From Sphaerosporella brunnea (lineage: Eukaryota; Ascomycota; Pezizomycetes; Pezizales; Pyronemataceae), in contig VXIS01000003.1 in NCBI GenBank assembly GCA_008704415.1, positions 186,001 through 250,000 on the forward strand: DNA of 64,000 nucleotides, read 5' to 3'. Shown here one piece after another: positions 42,694-55,934 of the stretch (its first letter is position 1; each line of letters begins with the position of its first letter). Below the pieces are notes generated by a model. The model saw only the letters and a program-made list of their open reading frames with translations, made no database searches and was not told where the DNA came from. The translations under genes and the position numbers were made by a program.

Positions 42694-43490
42694 TTGGATC
42701 TTCGATGTGGACCAGTGGCCTCTCGCCAGCCTTGCGGAGCCAGGCGCATTCGTCGTCCTTCTGCTGCTCCTCCGTCATGCCTGCGATATCCCAGCCGGCC
42801 ACCTCCTTGCTGGTCCCCGAGTCCGCCGGGTGGCTGTCTAGGCAGCTCCAGGCCAGGAGTGCGTCGTCGGAGCCTGTCGCATGACCTGGGGCGTCGGCGG
42901 ACCAGTTGATGATGTTGAGGCCTGCGGACGACATCGTAAGGTCGAGGATGGGTGGATTCGCGCCTCGGTCGCATGTAGGCGTATCATTCCGTATGGTAAG
43001 CTCGTGTCGGTCTATGATCCAATGGAGCCAGGCGTCGCCACGACTGGTCTGGCATTTCGGGTCGCATCGAGCGCTGTTGCCGTTCAAGTCGCCGTCTAGG
43101 ACAAAGCTACCGGTATTCAGCGGGGCCTCCCAGTTGTGACGTCAGCTGGGGCGCTGTCTCAGGAAGCCGTCGTTTGCTGAATCGTGGTTGAATTGGTCAT
43201 ATACGTTGATAATGCGGCATCTCGCGCCGGAAGGGGCCACCGCATCGATCGCCATGACGTCGCCGGTGCTGGCTAGGTCCGAGCGGATGGTGAATTTGAC
43301 CTTGGAGTCGACTCGGATCGCGGCGCGCGTCCGGCCAGAGCCGTATATCCGCAAGCCCTGGTGTGTGAATCGGTAGCTCGGGGGTTCTTGCAGCAGAACG
43401 ATGTCCGCTTTGTCGCGGATGGCGATTTCAAGGCAGGCCTGGAGGACTGATCCGGACCTGTTGACGTTGTGCGGGATGCCGCCCGTTATA
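42694..43490 (-). pseudogene. Second LINE ORF2 endonuclease domain
   Basis: Minus strand: LQACLEIAIRDKADIVLLQE (catalytic Glu) at about 43460-43390, then RIYGSGRTRAAIRV, CRIINVYDQFNHD, the DWLHWI-like stretch reading DAWLHWIIDRHELTIRNDTP, CDRGANPPILDLTMSSAG and WSADAPGHATGSDDAL. The central GDFNAH block is damaged (GNSARCDP remains). Related to the copy at 35890-36540 but distinct. It stops at about 42694 where copia sequence begins. Confidence 0.8.
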
Positions 43491-43499
43491 GCTGCTCAT

Positions 43500-44218
43500 C
43501 CTGCGTGGCCGCTGCTGACAGGGGGCGCGGGATCAGATCGACCGCATCTGATATGTCATCGTCCGAGCCGGAGTCTCAGGTGTGGGTGTCGGCGGGCGGT
43601 CGCGATATCAGGCATAGCGTGGGGCTGTCCACGACCGTGATGGTACCAGCTGGCGTCGGCTCCTGCCGGCATCCGATTGGGGTGGCGTTGGCTGCGGCTG
43701 GCCGCTCCGTCCTTCCGGGTGGTCTTAGCTGTTTTTGTTGCCTGCGCCTTGTCCGGGCAGGTGCCGTCTCTCGCCGAATGGTTACCGTGGCAGTTGGGGC
43801 ATCTCAGCGCCGACTTGATATACCTGCAGACGCGGCCTGGCAGTTTGGCGCATTCGGCGCAGGCCTGGATGTTGCATACGCACTTGCTCGTATGGTGTCG
43901 TTTCTCGCAATGGGCGCATTGCGGTGGCTCCCGTGTGTTCTTGTCGTGCAGTTGTGGGAGAGGTCTCCCAAGCCGGAGCAGCAGTCGCAAAAGGCGTCAG
44001 GACCGGCCTTCTGGTATAGCTCTGCTTTGAGGCCTTGTACGTTGAGGAAAAGGCCTTTCCTGATGGCCTGCATCGCGGTGTCGCGGTCCTTGACCGCGAA
44101 GGTGACGGAGGACACCCGGATGCTCCCGTCGTGTCGGCGGCGTCTAACTGCGGACTCGTTGGTCAGTCCGCGGACTTGCATGGGGATGTCCAATCCGTCG
44201 TTGTCGGTCACTCGTTAA
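43500..44218 (-). pseudogene. Second LINE ORF1 with zinc knuckles
   Basis: Minus strand: LDIPMQVRGLTNESAVRRRR, SIRVSSVTFAVKDRDTAMQA, KAGPDAFCDCCSGLGDLSHN, then after a frameshift near 43950 CAHCEKRHHTSKC and CPNCHGNHSARDGTC. Same order as ORF1 at 36600-37750. The N-terminal part is lost where repeat R begins at about 44240. Confidence 0.8.
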
Positions 44219-44239
44219 GGTACAAGCCTGAACTCTCGT

Positions 44240-44520
44240 TACGCTACACGAAAACGAAGGGAACGCAGGTTTATCTCCTGCTTGATCAGTGGCCTCAACC
44301 TCGGACGTTTCCCCGGCTTTTGCAACCCGTTGTGCGCGAGTGATCACGTGGAGCATGTTTGGCAGATCATTCTCCTCTCAGTTGAGCTTTTTGCAGCCAG
44401 AATGCGAGGATTGGTCCTGCATTCTTCCTTCCACGCTGCCCTGAAATGGCGCGCGCTATAATAGCCCCATTTGCCTGCTTGGGTATCTGAACACCCGCAT
44501 TCCACCTTACGGTGTGATGG
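44240..44520 (+). repeat. Repeat R, partial copy (second half)
   Basis: Matches 28975-29262 from GGAACGCATGTTTATCTGCT to the end, with more divergence towards the right, where it passes into GATGGN satellite at about 44521. Confidence 0.65.
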
Positions 44521-47075
44521 GATACGGATAGCGGCTGGAATGGCGATGGGTATAGGAACAGCTGCGGCGGTGACGGCAGGGATGGGGATGGGTATAGGAA
44601 GAGCTGCGGCGGTGACAGCAGGGATGGGGATAGCAATTAGCACGGGAACGCCCAATGGGTGGGGATTGGGATAGCGCCCGCTGTGGCGAGGTGACCAAGT
44701 TGGCAATGGGGATGGGTATAAGAGCTGGGTTTGCGCTTGCACTCGGTATGAGGATGGGGACACCGACACTGTACAACGATCGTGATGGTGATCGGCATGC
44801 GACACTGCTGGCGGCAGCGATAGGCATCCTTCTGCCGGTGGGGATACAGATGGCGCTCGAGATGCCGGTGGGGATGGCGATGGTCACGGCTATGGTGACA
44901 GCATCAGCGATGGGCGTCCGGATACTGATAGCGGTGCCGGTGTTCATAGTTATTGAGACGGTGATGACGATTGCGAGCCCGGTTGCTATAGAGTCGGCGG
45001 TGATACATGGGTGGGGACGGCAATAGCGATAGTGGTTGCGTTGGCGAGAGCGCTTGATATGGATGGCCATGCTGATAGGAATCACCATATGGATGGGGAC
45101 GGTGAAGGTGGTAGTGATCGTGATAGGCAGAGTGATGGCGATTCTGATAGGAAGTGTCATACGGATGGGGATGGTGAAGGTGATTCCGGACAGTGATAGT
45201 GATGATCATGGGCATAGTGATAGCAATGGCGGTGGGTTTGGGATAGTGCCAGCGATCATGGTGGCGCAGGGGATTGGCATGTTCCCCGCTATGAGATAGA
45301 GACCAACATTGACGATGCGGGCGGCGATGTGGACGACGCGGCGTTGATGTTACCGAAGGAAATCAGATCTGGATGGCGATAGTCATAGGGACGGCGCTGT
45401 GTATCGCAAGAGCTAAGGCGGTGATCGGGATTGGGATGGGGATAACGAGCGGTGATGGGGAGAGGAATTCGGTGGGGCATGGCCGCATGGGTTGCGAACA
45501 TCTTCAGTAGTGGCAATAGGGATGGGATCGTGATGTACAGGGCAATGGTGAACGGCCGCAGTGGTAGCCATAGGTATGAGGACGGCAATGTCGATCGTCA
45601 CCGCGATTGGGAGGGGGATGCGGTCAGCGATTGCGATGGGGATGGGGATGGCAACAGCCGCAGTGGTGGCGATAGGGATGAGGATTGCGATGAGGACGGC
45701 AATGTCGATCGTCACGGCAATGGGGATTGGGATAAGGTCAGCGATTGGGCTGTGGATGGCGACAGCCACATCGTACAGATAGGGATAGTTTTGTCGGTGG
45801 AGACACGGATGGCACTCAAGATGGCGGTGCGGATGGTGATGGTCACGGCGATGATGATGGTCACAGCTGGTGAGGTCGTCAGATGGGCATCAGACTACGG
45901 ATAGCGGTGTCTGTGGTGATAGTCATGGATACTACGATGGATATGGGGACGCGGATGGGATGGTGGCTGCCATAGGGTCAGTAACACCTAGGGCAGTTAT
46001 GTATGGCTGGGAATGGCAATGGCAACGGCAATAGCGATAGTGGGGCGTTGGGAATAGGGATGGGGATTTGAACCGCCGCAGTGGTGATGGTAGGGATGGG
46101 TATCGCGATGACGACGTCAATGTTGATCGTGACGTCGACGGGGATGGGAATTGGGTCAGCGATGGGGATGGAGAGACCGACACCGTACTGCGAGTGTGAT
46201 GGTGATTGTCATAGTATACTGCTTGCCGCTATCGCCATCGCCGTTGCCGTCCACGCCCATTATAGGCGGCCCATATATCACCGCGGTAGCTGTTGCTAGC
46301 CTATCGCAATCGCCGTCCCCATCTCCATCGCGGTCTCCATCTCTATGACCACCGCCGCCGCAATCAGTATCCCGATGCCCATCGCCGGGACCATCACCAT
46401 CCAGACCACCATCATCATCCGCACCGCCATCTCTGCATCTCCCCCGGCAAACCAATCGCTGTCGCTGCAGCCAGCGGTGTCATGCGCTGACCACCATCTC
46501 AACCGCAGTACGTTGTCGCTGTTGCTATCCCGATCGCCATCCCAATCGCAATCGCTGACCCAATCCCCATCCCCACCGCTGAGACGATCGACATTGCCGT
46601 CTTCATCGCAATCCCCAGCGCTATCGCTACCACTGCCGCTGTTCCCATCCCCATCGCTGTCCCAACCGCCATTGCTATTACTCACTATCAACATCCAAAA
46701 TCACATTCACCTCCCCATCGCTATGCCAATTCATATCAGTATCGCCATCACTTAACCTATCGCTATTGCCATCACTATCAGTATCGCTTTTGCCGTCACC
46801 GGCATTGCTATCACTATACCTATCACCAGCACTACCGGTTTCCGAAAACATCTCCACCACCCCATACCGTGGATCACCGTATCCCTCTCCCCGCCGCCGT
46901 CGTTATCGTCGTCCTCATACCCATAGCGATCGACATTGCAACCATATATCCATCGTGTTCACTATTCCTATCCCTATCTCGAACCCCATTGCTATCACTA
47001 TGCCACTATCGCTATCCGAGACCACTTTGACCATCCCAATCCCTATGACGACGCCCATCAGCATCGGCATCGCTT
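44521..47075. repeat. Large hexanucleotide-derived satellite with a strand switch
   Basis: From 44521 to about 46230 the plus strand is GATGGN-rich; from about 46245 to 47075 it is ATCNCC-rich, i.e. the same satellite in the opposite orientation. The switch lies near GTCATAGTATACTGCTTGCC. Blocks such as GGTGAAGGTGATTCCGGACAG and ATACATGGGTGGGGACGG correspond to landmarks in the larger satellite at 58640-62928. All frames of 60-217 aa on both strands here are repeat artefacts with no start or stop logic. Confidence 0.85.
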
Positions 47076-47081
47076 TCAAAA

Positions 47082-47352
47082 GCTCGTCGCTAGCTCCGAC
47101 GGCAGACCGGTAGACCAATCAAAGCGGAGGCGATTCACTCTGACTCGATGGATGAGTGAGCAACACGCAAGGGTTTCTTCTGGCTGCTTGCGCTCACCTG
47201 CGCTTGTATCCTCTTGCACCCGGAGCGGTTGGGGCTGCAGCCAGCCACCGCAACCACGACCACCACCCCAATGGACCTTACCGATCGGTGAGAGGAGTCT
47301 GTTCCGGTTGCGGTGACTAAACAGCAGAAGCTGTCACTCAAGGGCATCTACT
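47082..47352 (-). pseudogene. Copia RNase H fragment, inverted copy
   Basis: About 250 bp aligning with the complement of 57845-58112. In the minus strand the remnants of the QSTMESEMVASAWIGL block are recognisable at nucleotide level (CCAATCAAAGCGGAGGCGATTC) but degraded. It borders the satellite, as does its counterpart. Confidence 0.65.
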
Positions 47353-48892
47353 CCGCGGCGGGGGTCGAGCAGTCGGACGACCACAATTTACACGAGCTGC
47401 TCATAACGGCTGGGGCGTCGTTCCGGGGTGGAGGCGGCCAGTTTTTGCACCCCACGAACCCTCGACGCATCAGGAACAACAAAATGGCTACTGAATGAAT
47501 TTCTCAGCGGCAGCCCGGTAGAGGTTTGTGGACGGGTTGCTGCAGGACCCTCAGGTGCGGGATGTCACTGTTCATTGGGTCATGCCTCACGGCGCTCTGC
47601 TTGCTCTCCTGCTGCGAGTCCCACCACCATGATTGCTCGTCCGCCTCCTCCGACTCTCACACCCACAATTGCACGTCCTCCTGTTCCACTGCCACATCAA
47701 TCACCGCAGCTGTGGCTGCCGAGATGACCCCCCCCCCCCCCACCGACACGCTGATTTCCGCCGTCGCGATTTCAGCGGCCCCGGATCACCCCGAATGGCA
47801 ATGCTATACCGAAAAAGAACATATGCAAAACTTCAATCCGTACCCGAATTCATTTCCACCAACGGCAAACGCAACGATGAGGAGCATCCAGCCGGCCAAG
47901 CGACGTCGACTGTAAGCTGCTGCCGACAACTTGTCGTGATTACGCCGCGGGGCACAATGGGGCGGTGATATGACTCAAGGTTCGTCACCAATACTATATT
48001 CCGCATGATGATCCTACTCACAACCTAGATGGGAAGATTGCTTTTTTTTTGTGTTGGCCAGAGATAGCTATTCTTTTCTTCATCGCCTTTTTATTTTATT
48101 CCTGCAAATCGGTTCTTTCAGTCAGCCGCCGATGCGCGTAATCGCATGCTTGGGAGACGTATCCAGAAGTAAATACATCGGCTCAATGAAGTGAAGTTAA
48201 CAAAAAAGCGGATGCAAAGGCCGCTATATATACCGAAATCCTGGGGCGCAGGCGCCTAACAGAACTCATAGAACCTGAAAGAAAGTGACAGAACGCACAG
48301 CCCCAACACAGCCCTCGCGCAGTGACAGGTACGACAGGTTGTTTCTATTTCTTTGTGCTCACACTGCAACCGCGTGTTCTGCTTGCTAGCTCGGGTAGCA
48401 TTGTGAATTGGTTGGCATCTGACCGGAAACAGTTCTGCTGTGTGTTGGGGTCCCAAGTGGCAGGCTGTGCTTCTTCATGAGCACGGGGTCGGTAGGTTGA
48501 AGATGGGGGGTGAGTGGGGCGGCAATGCACCTGAGGTAGGGGTAGATTGAGTATCTGAGTTCTCACATCGAAAGATAGGGCCAGCACCTTCCAAATCCAC
48601 ATTTTCAGCGCAAACGCCATGCGAGGAATAGTTAGTCCTCTGCTTGCGGCTCCGTTCGCCGCGGGCTTTTGTACTGCCACATATATCTACAAACAACCAC
48701 ACGGTGTGGTTTGCAGGCATTATTACAGCGCCGCCTTATGAAATGTAATGTGATGTCATATGTACGTTGCAGTCAGCGCGTATGTGGCGCTGTTGCGTTC
48801 ATCTACTTTATCCTTAAACGCCGGCTGTCTCCTTCCCTATCCAACGTGTTTTTGCGGCAAAGCAAGGGGTGTGCTGCGTGGTTGCGAATCAG
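47353..48892. other. Region with no firm gene
   Basis: A 129-aa plus-strand ORF (47526-47915) has a Cys/His/Ser-rich start, a proline run coded by a C tract at about 47727-47738 and a basic end (AKRRRL). It could be a small protein but nothing supports it further. A TATATATA element lies near 48225. No other content recognised. Confidence 0.35.
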
Positions 48893-49681
48893 TACTCAGG
48901 CGGCCGGAAGCATTGCACATCACGTGTCGCGCAGGGTTAGGGTTATATTTTCTACCCGAAAGCGCCCCGCTCGATACCCCCCATTATCTCAACAACGGCG
49001 CGACCCATCTGATTCAAATTGATGTAGTAGGAAGAATACGCGAAAATAAACCCTGTGTTGGTGTCTAAAAATCAGTCGTTGTCTGTGTGATGAACGCTGG
49101 CCTGGCTTCGCCGCAATCCCCCAGATCCGCAACCCCGACCCGTAACCACAAGGTGTACTTACCACTACCCATCAAAACAGTTCTTCCCATGATACTTTAA
49201 CACCAGCCGACACTTGTTGTGGAAATCAGCGCACTGGCGGTCAATAAGGTCTTGGGAAAGCTCATTCCACGTCTGTCTGGCTGCTTCCTAGATTTTTCAT
49301 TAGAAATTAAATGAAATACAGACCACGGACCACAGTTAGACATACCTTCGCTTCCTCTACTGATTCTTTGCTTGCATCAATGAGTTGAAACGTGGAGATC
49401 TCATCCTGGCTATCTCCAGCCATGACCGGTGCTCAACATCATCCTGCGGACTGGGACGTTTAAAATCGCCATTTCCAAACCACCAAAAGGTTAGCATTGC
49501 TGCTCGCTTCACCAGAGGAATCTCAGGTCCGCGCATCACTGTAAAACAGTCGTCAAGTTGGGAGTATTTGCTGCTGGATTCAACGTCGCCACCTCGACTG
49601 ACGCCCCCGCGACCCCACGTTTAAAATATAACCCTAACCCTGCGCGACACGTGATGTGCAATGATTGCGGCCGCCTGAGTA
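48893..49681. mobile_element. Fold-back unit with 59-bp arms containing telomere-like repeats
   Basis: Left arm 48893-48951 and right arm 49623-49681 are inverted copies: a perfect 41-bp inner stretch, a 4-bp mismatched patch and a perfect 14-bp outer stretch. The perfect part contains CACGTG-like CATCACGTGTCGCGC and GGGTTAGGG. The 671 bp between holds no recognisable gene; a 60-aa ORF at 49357-49539 is not credited. There is no clear target duplication. The unit could be a fold-back or miniature transposon, or a scar of telomere-end joining. Confidence 0.75.
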
Positions 49682-52600
49682 AAGCAAACCTCGGAGGCAG
49701 TGGTGGTTTGGAGTCGAGGTGGCAATGCTGGCCGTCTCAGAGCACCGGCACGGAAAAATACAATTTCCATTCCACACAACTGTACGTTCAGCAGCGTAGT
49801 GGCTCAACTGTATCTCCGCTACAATATGCCACTAACCACTCAGCCCCTGGTAGGGTAGAGTTTCATTTGTTCCGTGTTGAGCCACCGCTGCGGCTCACTT
49901 TGCTCCATATATATGCCTGCCGGCTCGAGGAAATCGCAGCTTGTGGATAGACAACTTCATCGCTGGTCGACACCATTCACGCGGATATGCTCCAACAGGC
50001 TTATATCACTCGAAGCAAACACACGGCTCACAGCCAAACTCACGCTCACTCACGATGGCAAGTGGGTGGCCAGGCACATGCAGAGAGTAAGCCCCCCACG
50101 CACACGTGCAACTGTCCTTGAAAGCTCACTGCCGATAGACCCACCATAACTACTGGTGCCAAGGAGAAACGAGGTACGTTCCCGTGCGATACGAGAACGG
50201 CCAAGCCTTGCTTCCCTGCCCCAACGAGTGTGAAGCGAAGGTTGGCTTGTGGAAGAACAGTCTGCAGCTCAGCCTGTACGGTTTGTCAAACTGCAGTCAA
50301 GTCCGCGCACTGAATTGATCGAGCCCGAGATTGATCCACCACGGGAGAAACGCGTCCGCGAACGATCGGTGTCAACTGACACGCCTTCGGGTCCCGGGCC
50401 GGAGCCGGTGCGGCAGATGGTAGTACTGCAACCTGGACCATCAGCGGTGCAGAACGCGCCGTGTGGAATATCTGTCTGTAGGTAGCGGTGGTAGGAATGC
50501 AGTTGAACAGAGCGGCGGCGGCTGGCATCCAAGATGACATCGTCCGCTGTATCGGTCGTTTATGAGAGGCGGTGTTTTTGGCATAGTCCCATCAGCTCCC
50601 AACGCTCCCAGCGGCTCGTCTTTCACATAACACTGTCGTCCCTACCCAGCGCACGGCATCATGGGGTGGCCAACCCTAAGTGCCCACCAACCACAATCCT
50701 CAATCGCTCGGAAGGATCAACCCTCCCAAAACTCAATCTCTCCTACAACCTTGATCGATCCCCCACCGCCTTCCTCCCATACCTGCCCGCCCACGCCATC
50801 CTTACTACACCCAGACACCACACCCTCCAGAATGTCGCTGGCCAAACTTTACGCCCAGTATGGGCTCCTGGCTCCACGGACAACCGACCAGAAGCCTCAT
50901 ATCCTCATAGCCGACTTTATTTGTCGCAACCGATGGTACACTGCGTACCACCCCCGAAAGAACAAGAACCGCACTGTCCCGTAGTGGGAGGCGGTCCCCA
51001 CCGAGCCCTTCAACCACGTGAAAATTTATGATAAGTTCCCGGGCCTTTATAGACCGGGTGTGCATGCTATCAGCCAGGACAACCACCTTTACACTTTCGG
51101 CACGTCTATGGTTGGGCTGGGGATGGTGAACGTCCGGAGCCGTGGATTTCCGGACGTAGCTCCATCCCCGCTCAACCTGACGGTTGTTCTGGATCTCCCG
51201 ATAGCCCAGCAACAGTACCGAGGCGCACTAGGCCCGCGTGGGTAGGGCTAGAATGGAGACCCACGCGAACCACGCCGATTGGGTTCGAAATAGGCAGACC
51301 CCTCGCGACCCAGCTCCTGGTAATGTTCAAAATGCCCCCTCTTCGCCTTGATTGGTTGCGCCTCCCCCGGTGTTCGCAGTTCGTGGTCATGCCCATGATG
51401 ATGCTCTGCCGCCTGCCGCTACGCCGCACCGCAGACCGGCCCCGCAAATGCAAATCACCGACACACCTGCAACCAGTAAGGTTCGCCCTGTCAATGTATC
51501 TACAGAACTCCAGCTGCTTCCTCAACCTCAGTTTGACTCCCGCCTGGAGTAATTCCGGATACACCTCCACCGGTATACAGGCGAATGGAACTTGAGAAAA
51601 AAAAAAAGTGGAAAAAACATCAATGTAGCCGGCGTGTGCTGAGGGTTACGGTTACAAATGACCATGAATTTTGCGATCGGCAGCTTCTCGCGGGTGCGCG
51701 GAAGACTCGTCTCGATCCTAGCATGCGCTTTGTCAGTGACGAGGCTGTTAGTGTGGAGGAACTCCAGCTCCTGTGATGAAGGGGGTTAGGCATGCTTGCG
51801 GAGAGTGAACAGGGACTTACTGTCAGTAGACGATGCAGGGAGGCTTTGTACAGGGAGTTGGTGTTGATCGGGGATGTCGTGGTTGGTGTATTAGGGGAGT
51901 GGGCGGCGAGTGTGTGATTGTGGAGACTTGGGAATAAAGACGGTGATGCCGTGCGGAGAGGGTTGAAGGAATGGAGCAGGGGGGAGCAACAAATACAGAT
52001 GTCGGGACCCTGGTAAGGATCTTTTGGGTTAGTTTGTACCCATGACACGTTTTCAAATCACCACGAAGTTAGCTATGGGCTGCGGTTGGAGTTGGGGTGC
52101 AAAGCCCCTGTGAGGACCCAAAAAATCGCCATCAGAACTACCCTACGCATGCTTAGGGATCTGGCAAAATTATCTGTCCGGTTGCGGGGAAGTAGCACCA
52201 CTTGCACCGACACCATCTTGGCTCATCGTTCAATTGAGTTTTTTCTGACGTGGTGGATTAGAAAATCCTACCCACGGCCGACTCGAAATCCCGGTACGTT
52301 GCTGGTGATGCTAGCTGAAACACGCTGCTAGTGAGGGTCGACGGCCCCAGCAGGGAATTGACTTTCCTGTGGTGTTTACAGCAGCTGGTGGTGGTGGGGC
52401 CGGCTACCGTTGGATAGGCACGCTTTGCATGCCCCAAGGACTCACAAATGCCGCTACTAAATCTTCCGAAGTGGCTGCGGGTACTCATTGGTGGAGAGAG
52501 TTGCCGTCTACTGGTGCGGAAACATAGGCAAACGTTTGTTATCAGTAGGACTCTCAATGTAAGTGTAGTTTGTGTCAACAAAAGATGAGGACCTAACTGA

Positions 52601-52990
52601 CTGTCCCAGGGTACGGCGAAGAAGCAGCAAGCCTGTGCTTCAATCAAAAGGGAGCGAAGGACCTTCATAAAGCTGTGCATGCGGACTTAGTTGTGGCCCG
52701 AAAGTTCGGAAATCTATCCTTCACCCGATGTAAGCTTTTTGGAGTCGCTGACACCGGCTCATAGAGTCATGGTATACCAGGCCGGACATCAAGCACCTGT
52801 TTACCACCCTGAGGCTTCATGTGAGGTGCTCATAAGGTGTGGACACCGCAACCGGTACACTGAGAGCAACTTCCGGCTATGCAACCAGAGATCTTAAGGA
52901 TGTGAGAGACATAAAGCTAGTTCCTCCATTAATCCCCGCTGGGAAGTGCTATTTTCCATTCTGGGACCAGGAGTGGACCGGTTGACCAAA
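49682..52990. other. Long region with no supportable gene
   Basis: Plus-strand pieces at 50832-50984 (YGLLAPRTTDQKPHILIADF) and 51018-51245 look mildly coding and are consecutive, but no family is recognised and they overlap a 135-aa minus frame. Nothing else stands out. Confidence 0.4.
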
Positions 52991-53190
52991 TGTAGCGCCG
53001 CGGCATGGTTATGCTCTCCGTCCGCCCGCCGGTTCACGCACGCTGCCGCCAAGTCAACCTCAGGCACCGCACAGAGGTATCCCTATATATATAGCGCAAA
53101 GAGTCACGTGAGACGGAAAAACACTGTGGCTTTCACGGTGGCTTTCACGGAAAACCCGAAAATTTACCCTACCTTGCTGTGGCGCATCTC

Positions 53191-53336
53191 CGGGGAGGAG
53201 CGTCAGCGACGACACGGCGGAGCGACTGTACAGCTCTGCCATTCTGGAGTGGACCCGTGGTGGAGCTTTAGCGACGACACTGCGGAGCCACGGTACAGCT
53301 CTACTAGTGTGGAGCGAAGCCGTGGAGGAGTGTAGA
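53191..53336. repeat. 65-bp duplication, about 2.2 copies
   Basis: The motif GCGACGACAC recurs at 53206 and 53271 with the flanking TACAGCTCT and GTGGAGC blocks conserved. A related loose repeat of about 30-60 bp (TTTCGGTAACGACGTGCTGCCGAATTTT) is seen at 53725-53860. Confidence 0.6.
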
Positions 53337-53960
53337 AATAAATGGGTGAAGTAGCGCGCAGGTAGAATTCTCTATCCTCCGAGTTTTCGGGGCGTCCCTC
53401 TATTTTATGGGGACACCCAAAAACTCAGGGTGGTGTGTATGTACAATAGCCTTGTGCGACTAGGGCCTCAGCGGCACCCCTTTTCATGATGCGGCACCAC
53501 AACTCAGCGTGACCCCATAACCCAGCGCAACTCCACCACTACCACAAATACAGGAAGAGATGAACAAGCAGACTTACCTGCGGGGAACGCTGACCATAAT
53601 AAGAAGCCTGTGTGCACCCCATCAAGGAGAGATCAACACACTGGCTTACGGCAGCGGTCTCGTTGTTCTCCAGCGTGGGCTTGCCTGCCGGTCAACCATT
53701 GACTCTAGGGGGGCATGCGCGCTTTCATTTCGGTAACGAAGTGCTTCCGGATTTCTGAAAGCTACATTTCGGTAACGACGTGCTGCCGAATTTTTCTAAG
53801 GCGAGTGCTGCACCTTGTTTGCCGCTCTGCGTTCAATTTGGCAACGACGTCCTGTCGAGTTTTGTAAAACTAACAGCATAATAGTTGAATCAGCGAACGG
53901 TCAAACGAAGGCCGAGTCATTGCCGAGATACACACCCAGGGTCAAACGCCGAGACCACGG

Positions 53961-54165
53961 TCAAATGGAAGATGGCAACTGAAGCAAATACATTTCCTGA
54001 AGGTTTTTTGCAAGCTTCAATAGCGGAAGAGGCTTGGTGAGGATGTCTGCCGTCATATCGTAGGTCTGTATATATAGTACTGCAATTTCGTCACTTGCTA
54101 CTTTATCACGAACAAAGTGGTAAGCAATTTCGATATGTTTCGTTCTTTTCCGGTACTCCACGTTT
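53961..54165 (-). pseudogene. End of a copia pol gene (RNase H C-terminus)
   Basis: Minus strand reads RTKHIEIAYHFVRDKVASDE, then ADILTKPLPLLKLAKNLQEM and a stop, the very conserved end of Ty1/copia polyproteins (KRTKHID..YH..R......ADI.TKPL). Upstream is cut at about 54165. The stretch from 53961 down to about 53300 may contain the 3' LTR, but no second copy is present to prove it. Confidence 0.9.
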
Positions 54166-54180
54166 TTTGGTCAGAGCCAT

Positions 54181-55860
54181 TGTGGGACTACGGCCGGGTC
54201 ATGTGTGAGCACGGCCACGGGACGAGTCGGGTAGCACACACGTACGCCCTGACTGCAAGGTACAGATGACTCTACATTAATTAGCGCTGTACTAATGACT
54301 CCACACTGTGTGGTCACCACACGGGTGTTCACTCTTATACCAGAATAGTCCTCAATCCACTTCTCGCTCTTGAGAACTCAAATCACACCGATCAATTGGG
54401 TGTTCGGCTTGAACTAACTTGAGTCGCTTCCTGGGCTAGCCGCTGAAGGCTCCACTGAAAGCTCGCAATACTTAATGTCTTGAGTCGAGAGAGGGTGATA
54501 TCAAATTTCCGATTTTCAGTGGTTCAGGTTTCACTGGTGAAAGGTCTGCATCGCTTCGTGTTCACGTTTGAAACGTCCGCTTGTATGCATAAATCGCTTT
54601 ACCGTTACTGCAAATGTACATCCGTGCTGAGGACACTACAAGAGTAATAATTGTCACCATCTACATAATCGTACCGTCCCGCTGGACCTGCCCCGCAACA
54701 CAATCCCCAGCCACCCCCGCTGAGACAACTGACCGCTGAGACTACCTCCCAGCCCTTGACACAGGCTGAATCTTATTCGCTCATCCTCCACGCTGTTAAG
54801 CGTCCCGCAAATCCCCTTCCGCGCAGATCCATCGGTCAACCTCGGGTTGTTTTGGTACTTCCCATAGTGAACAAAAGCGTGGGTACGCCGCTGGGTCTTT
54901 GCCACTGCGCTGAATCTCGACGACAGCAAAACACTGCGCGAAAGCGTACAGTTGCACTCCCAGGATCCTAAAAAGTCTCGGCCGCTTGCGTCGCTGCCAA
55001 AACTCTCGGCGATGACGCAGAGTTGTCAATTGCCAGCCCAAAAAGCTTGAGCAACCAATCGGGAAGCTAGGCGCGCAGCCGGTTCAGCCTGGCCGCAACA
55101 ATGCAAGTGATTTTTAGTGAGCACATCGCCATTGTCCCTCAGGCCACCGGGCATCCACTCTTCCCCGAAGGCACCCAGTATACATACAGTCGAGAAATAC
55201 CGTGAACTTCAACTCACCCAATCCAAAATGTGCAACACAGCAATTATACCAGCATCTACCAAGACACACAAAGGAGAGCCACGCGGCCGAAATCACGACT
55301 CTCACTGAGGAGATGAGCACCACGAAGGAGAGCCAGGTGGCCGGGATTAAGACGATCACTGACTGTTACGACAAGCTCGCCGACAAGATCGATCTGATTC
55401 TTGCAGGTTGTCAGGTGGAAAAAGCGTTGATCTCTGGCTTCCACGGGTATCGAGTGGACAAAGCGTAGATCTCTGGCTTCCACAGGTATCGGTAGTATCG
55501 GTGGCCAATATCGGCAATGGTACTGCACTACATTCAATATTTGTTTTCCAGGGTACTACACTACGTTCAATGTTTGTGTTTCTTTTTTTTTTTTGTCCCT
55601 GTCTTATTCGTGGCGTGTCCCGATGTGTATCCCAGTGACGAAAAATCCAATTCGCACACACCTGGATCGCTTGAAGACTGGAACTTTTTGTTGCGGCCCG
55701 GAGGACCTTGTAGAGCGGAGCGTGGTGGAACGTTCCGGTTTTGTTTTTGTTTTAAATCATACTCGTATTGATGTCTCTAGAGACATATGACGGACATAGG
55801 GAATACACGCAGTCCATCTCCTCGCTCCGACTCTAAGGTCCTGGTGGGGCTTCCCGCGGC
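54181..55860. other. Region with no supportable gene; small duplications
   Basis: A 39-bp duplication (GATCTCTGGCTTCCAC...) lies at about 55421-55498 and a diverged 54-bp one at 55275-55350. A T run is at 55586-55598. An 88-aa plus-strand ORF (55202-55468) has heptad-like spacing but is built partly from these duplications. Confidence 0.45.
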
Positions 55861-55934
55861 CTAAGCCAGTACCCAGAGCAAACAACCAGTCTCAGCTCCC
55901 TGCCTCCGCCTCATATCGTCAGTTATGGGGCCTA

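Noticed and set aside
44507..45160. 217-aa minus-strand frame
   Set aside because: Satellite artefact, same reasoning as for the 520-aa frame.
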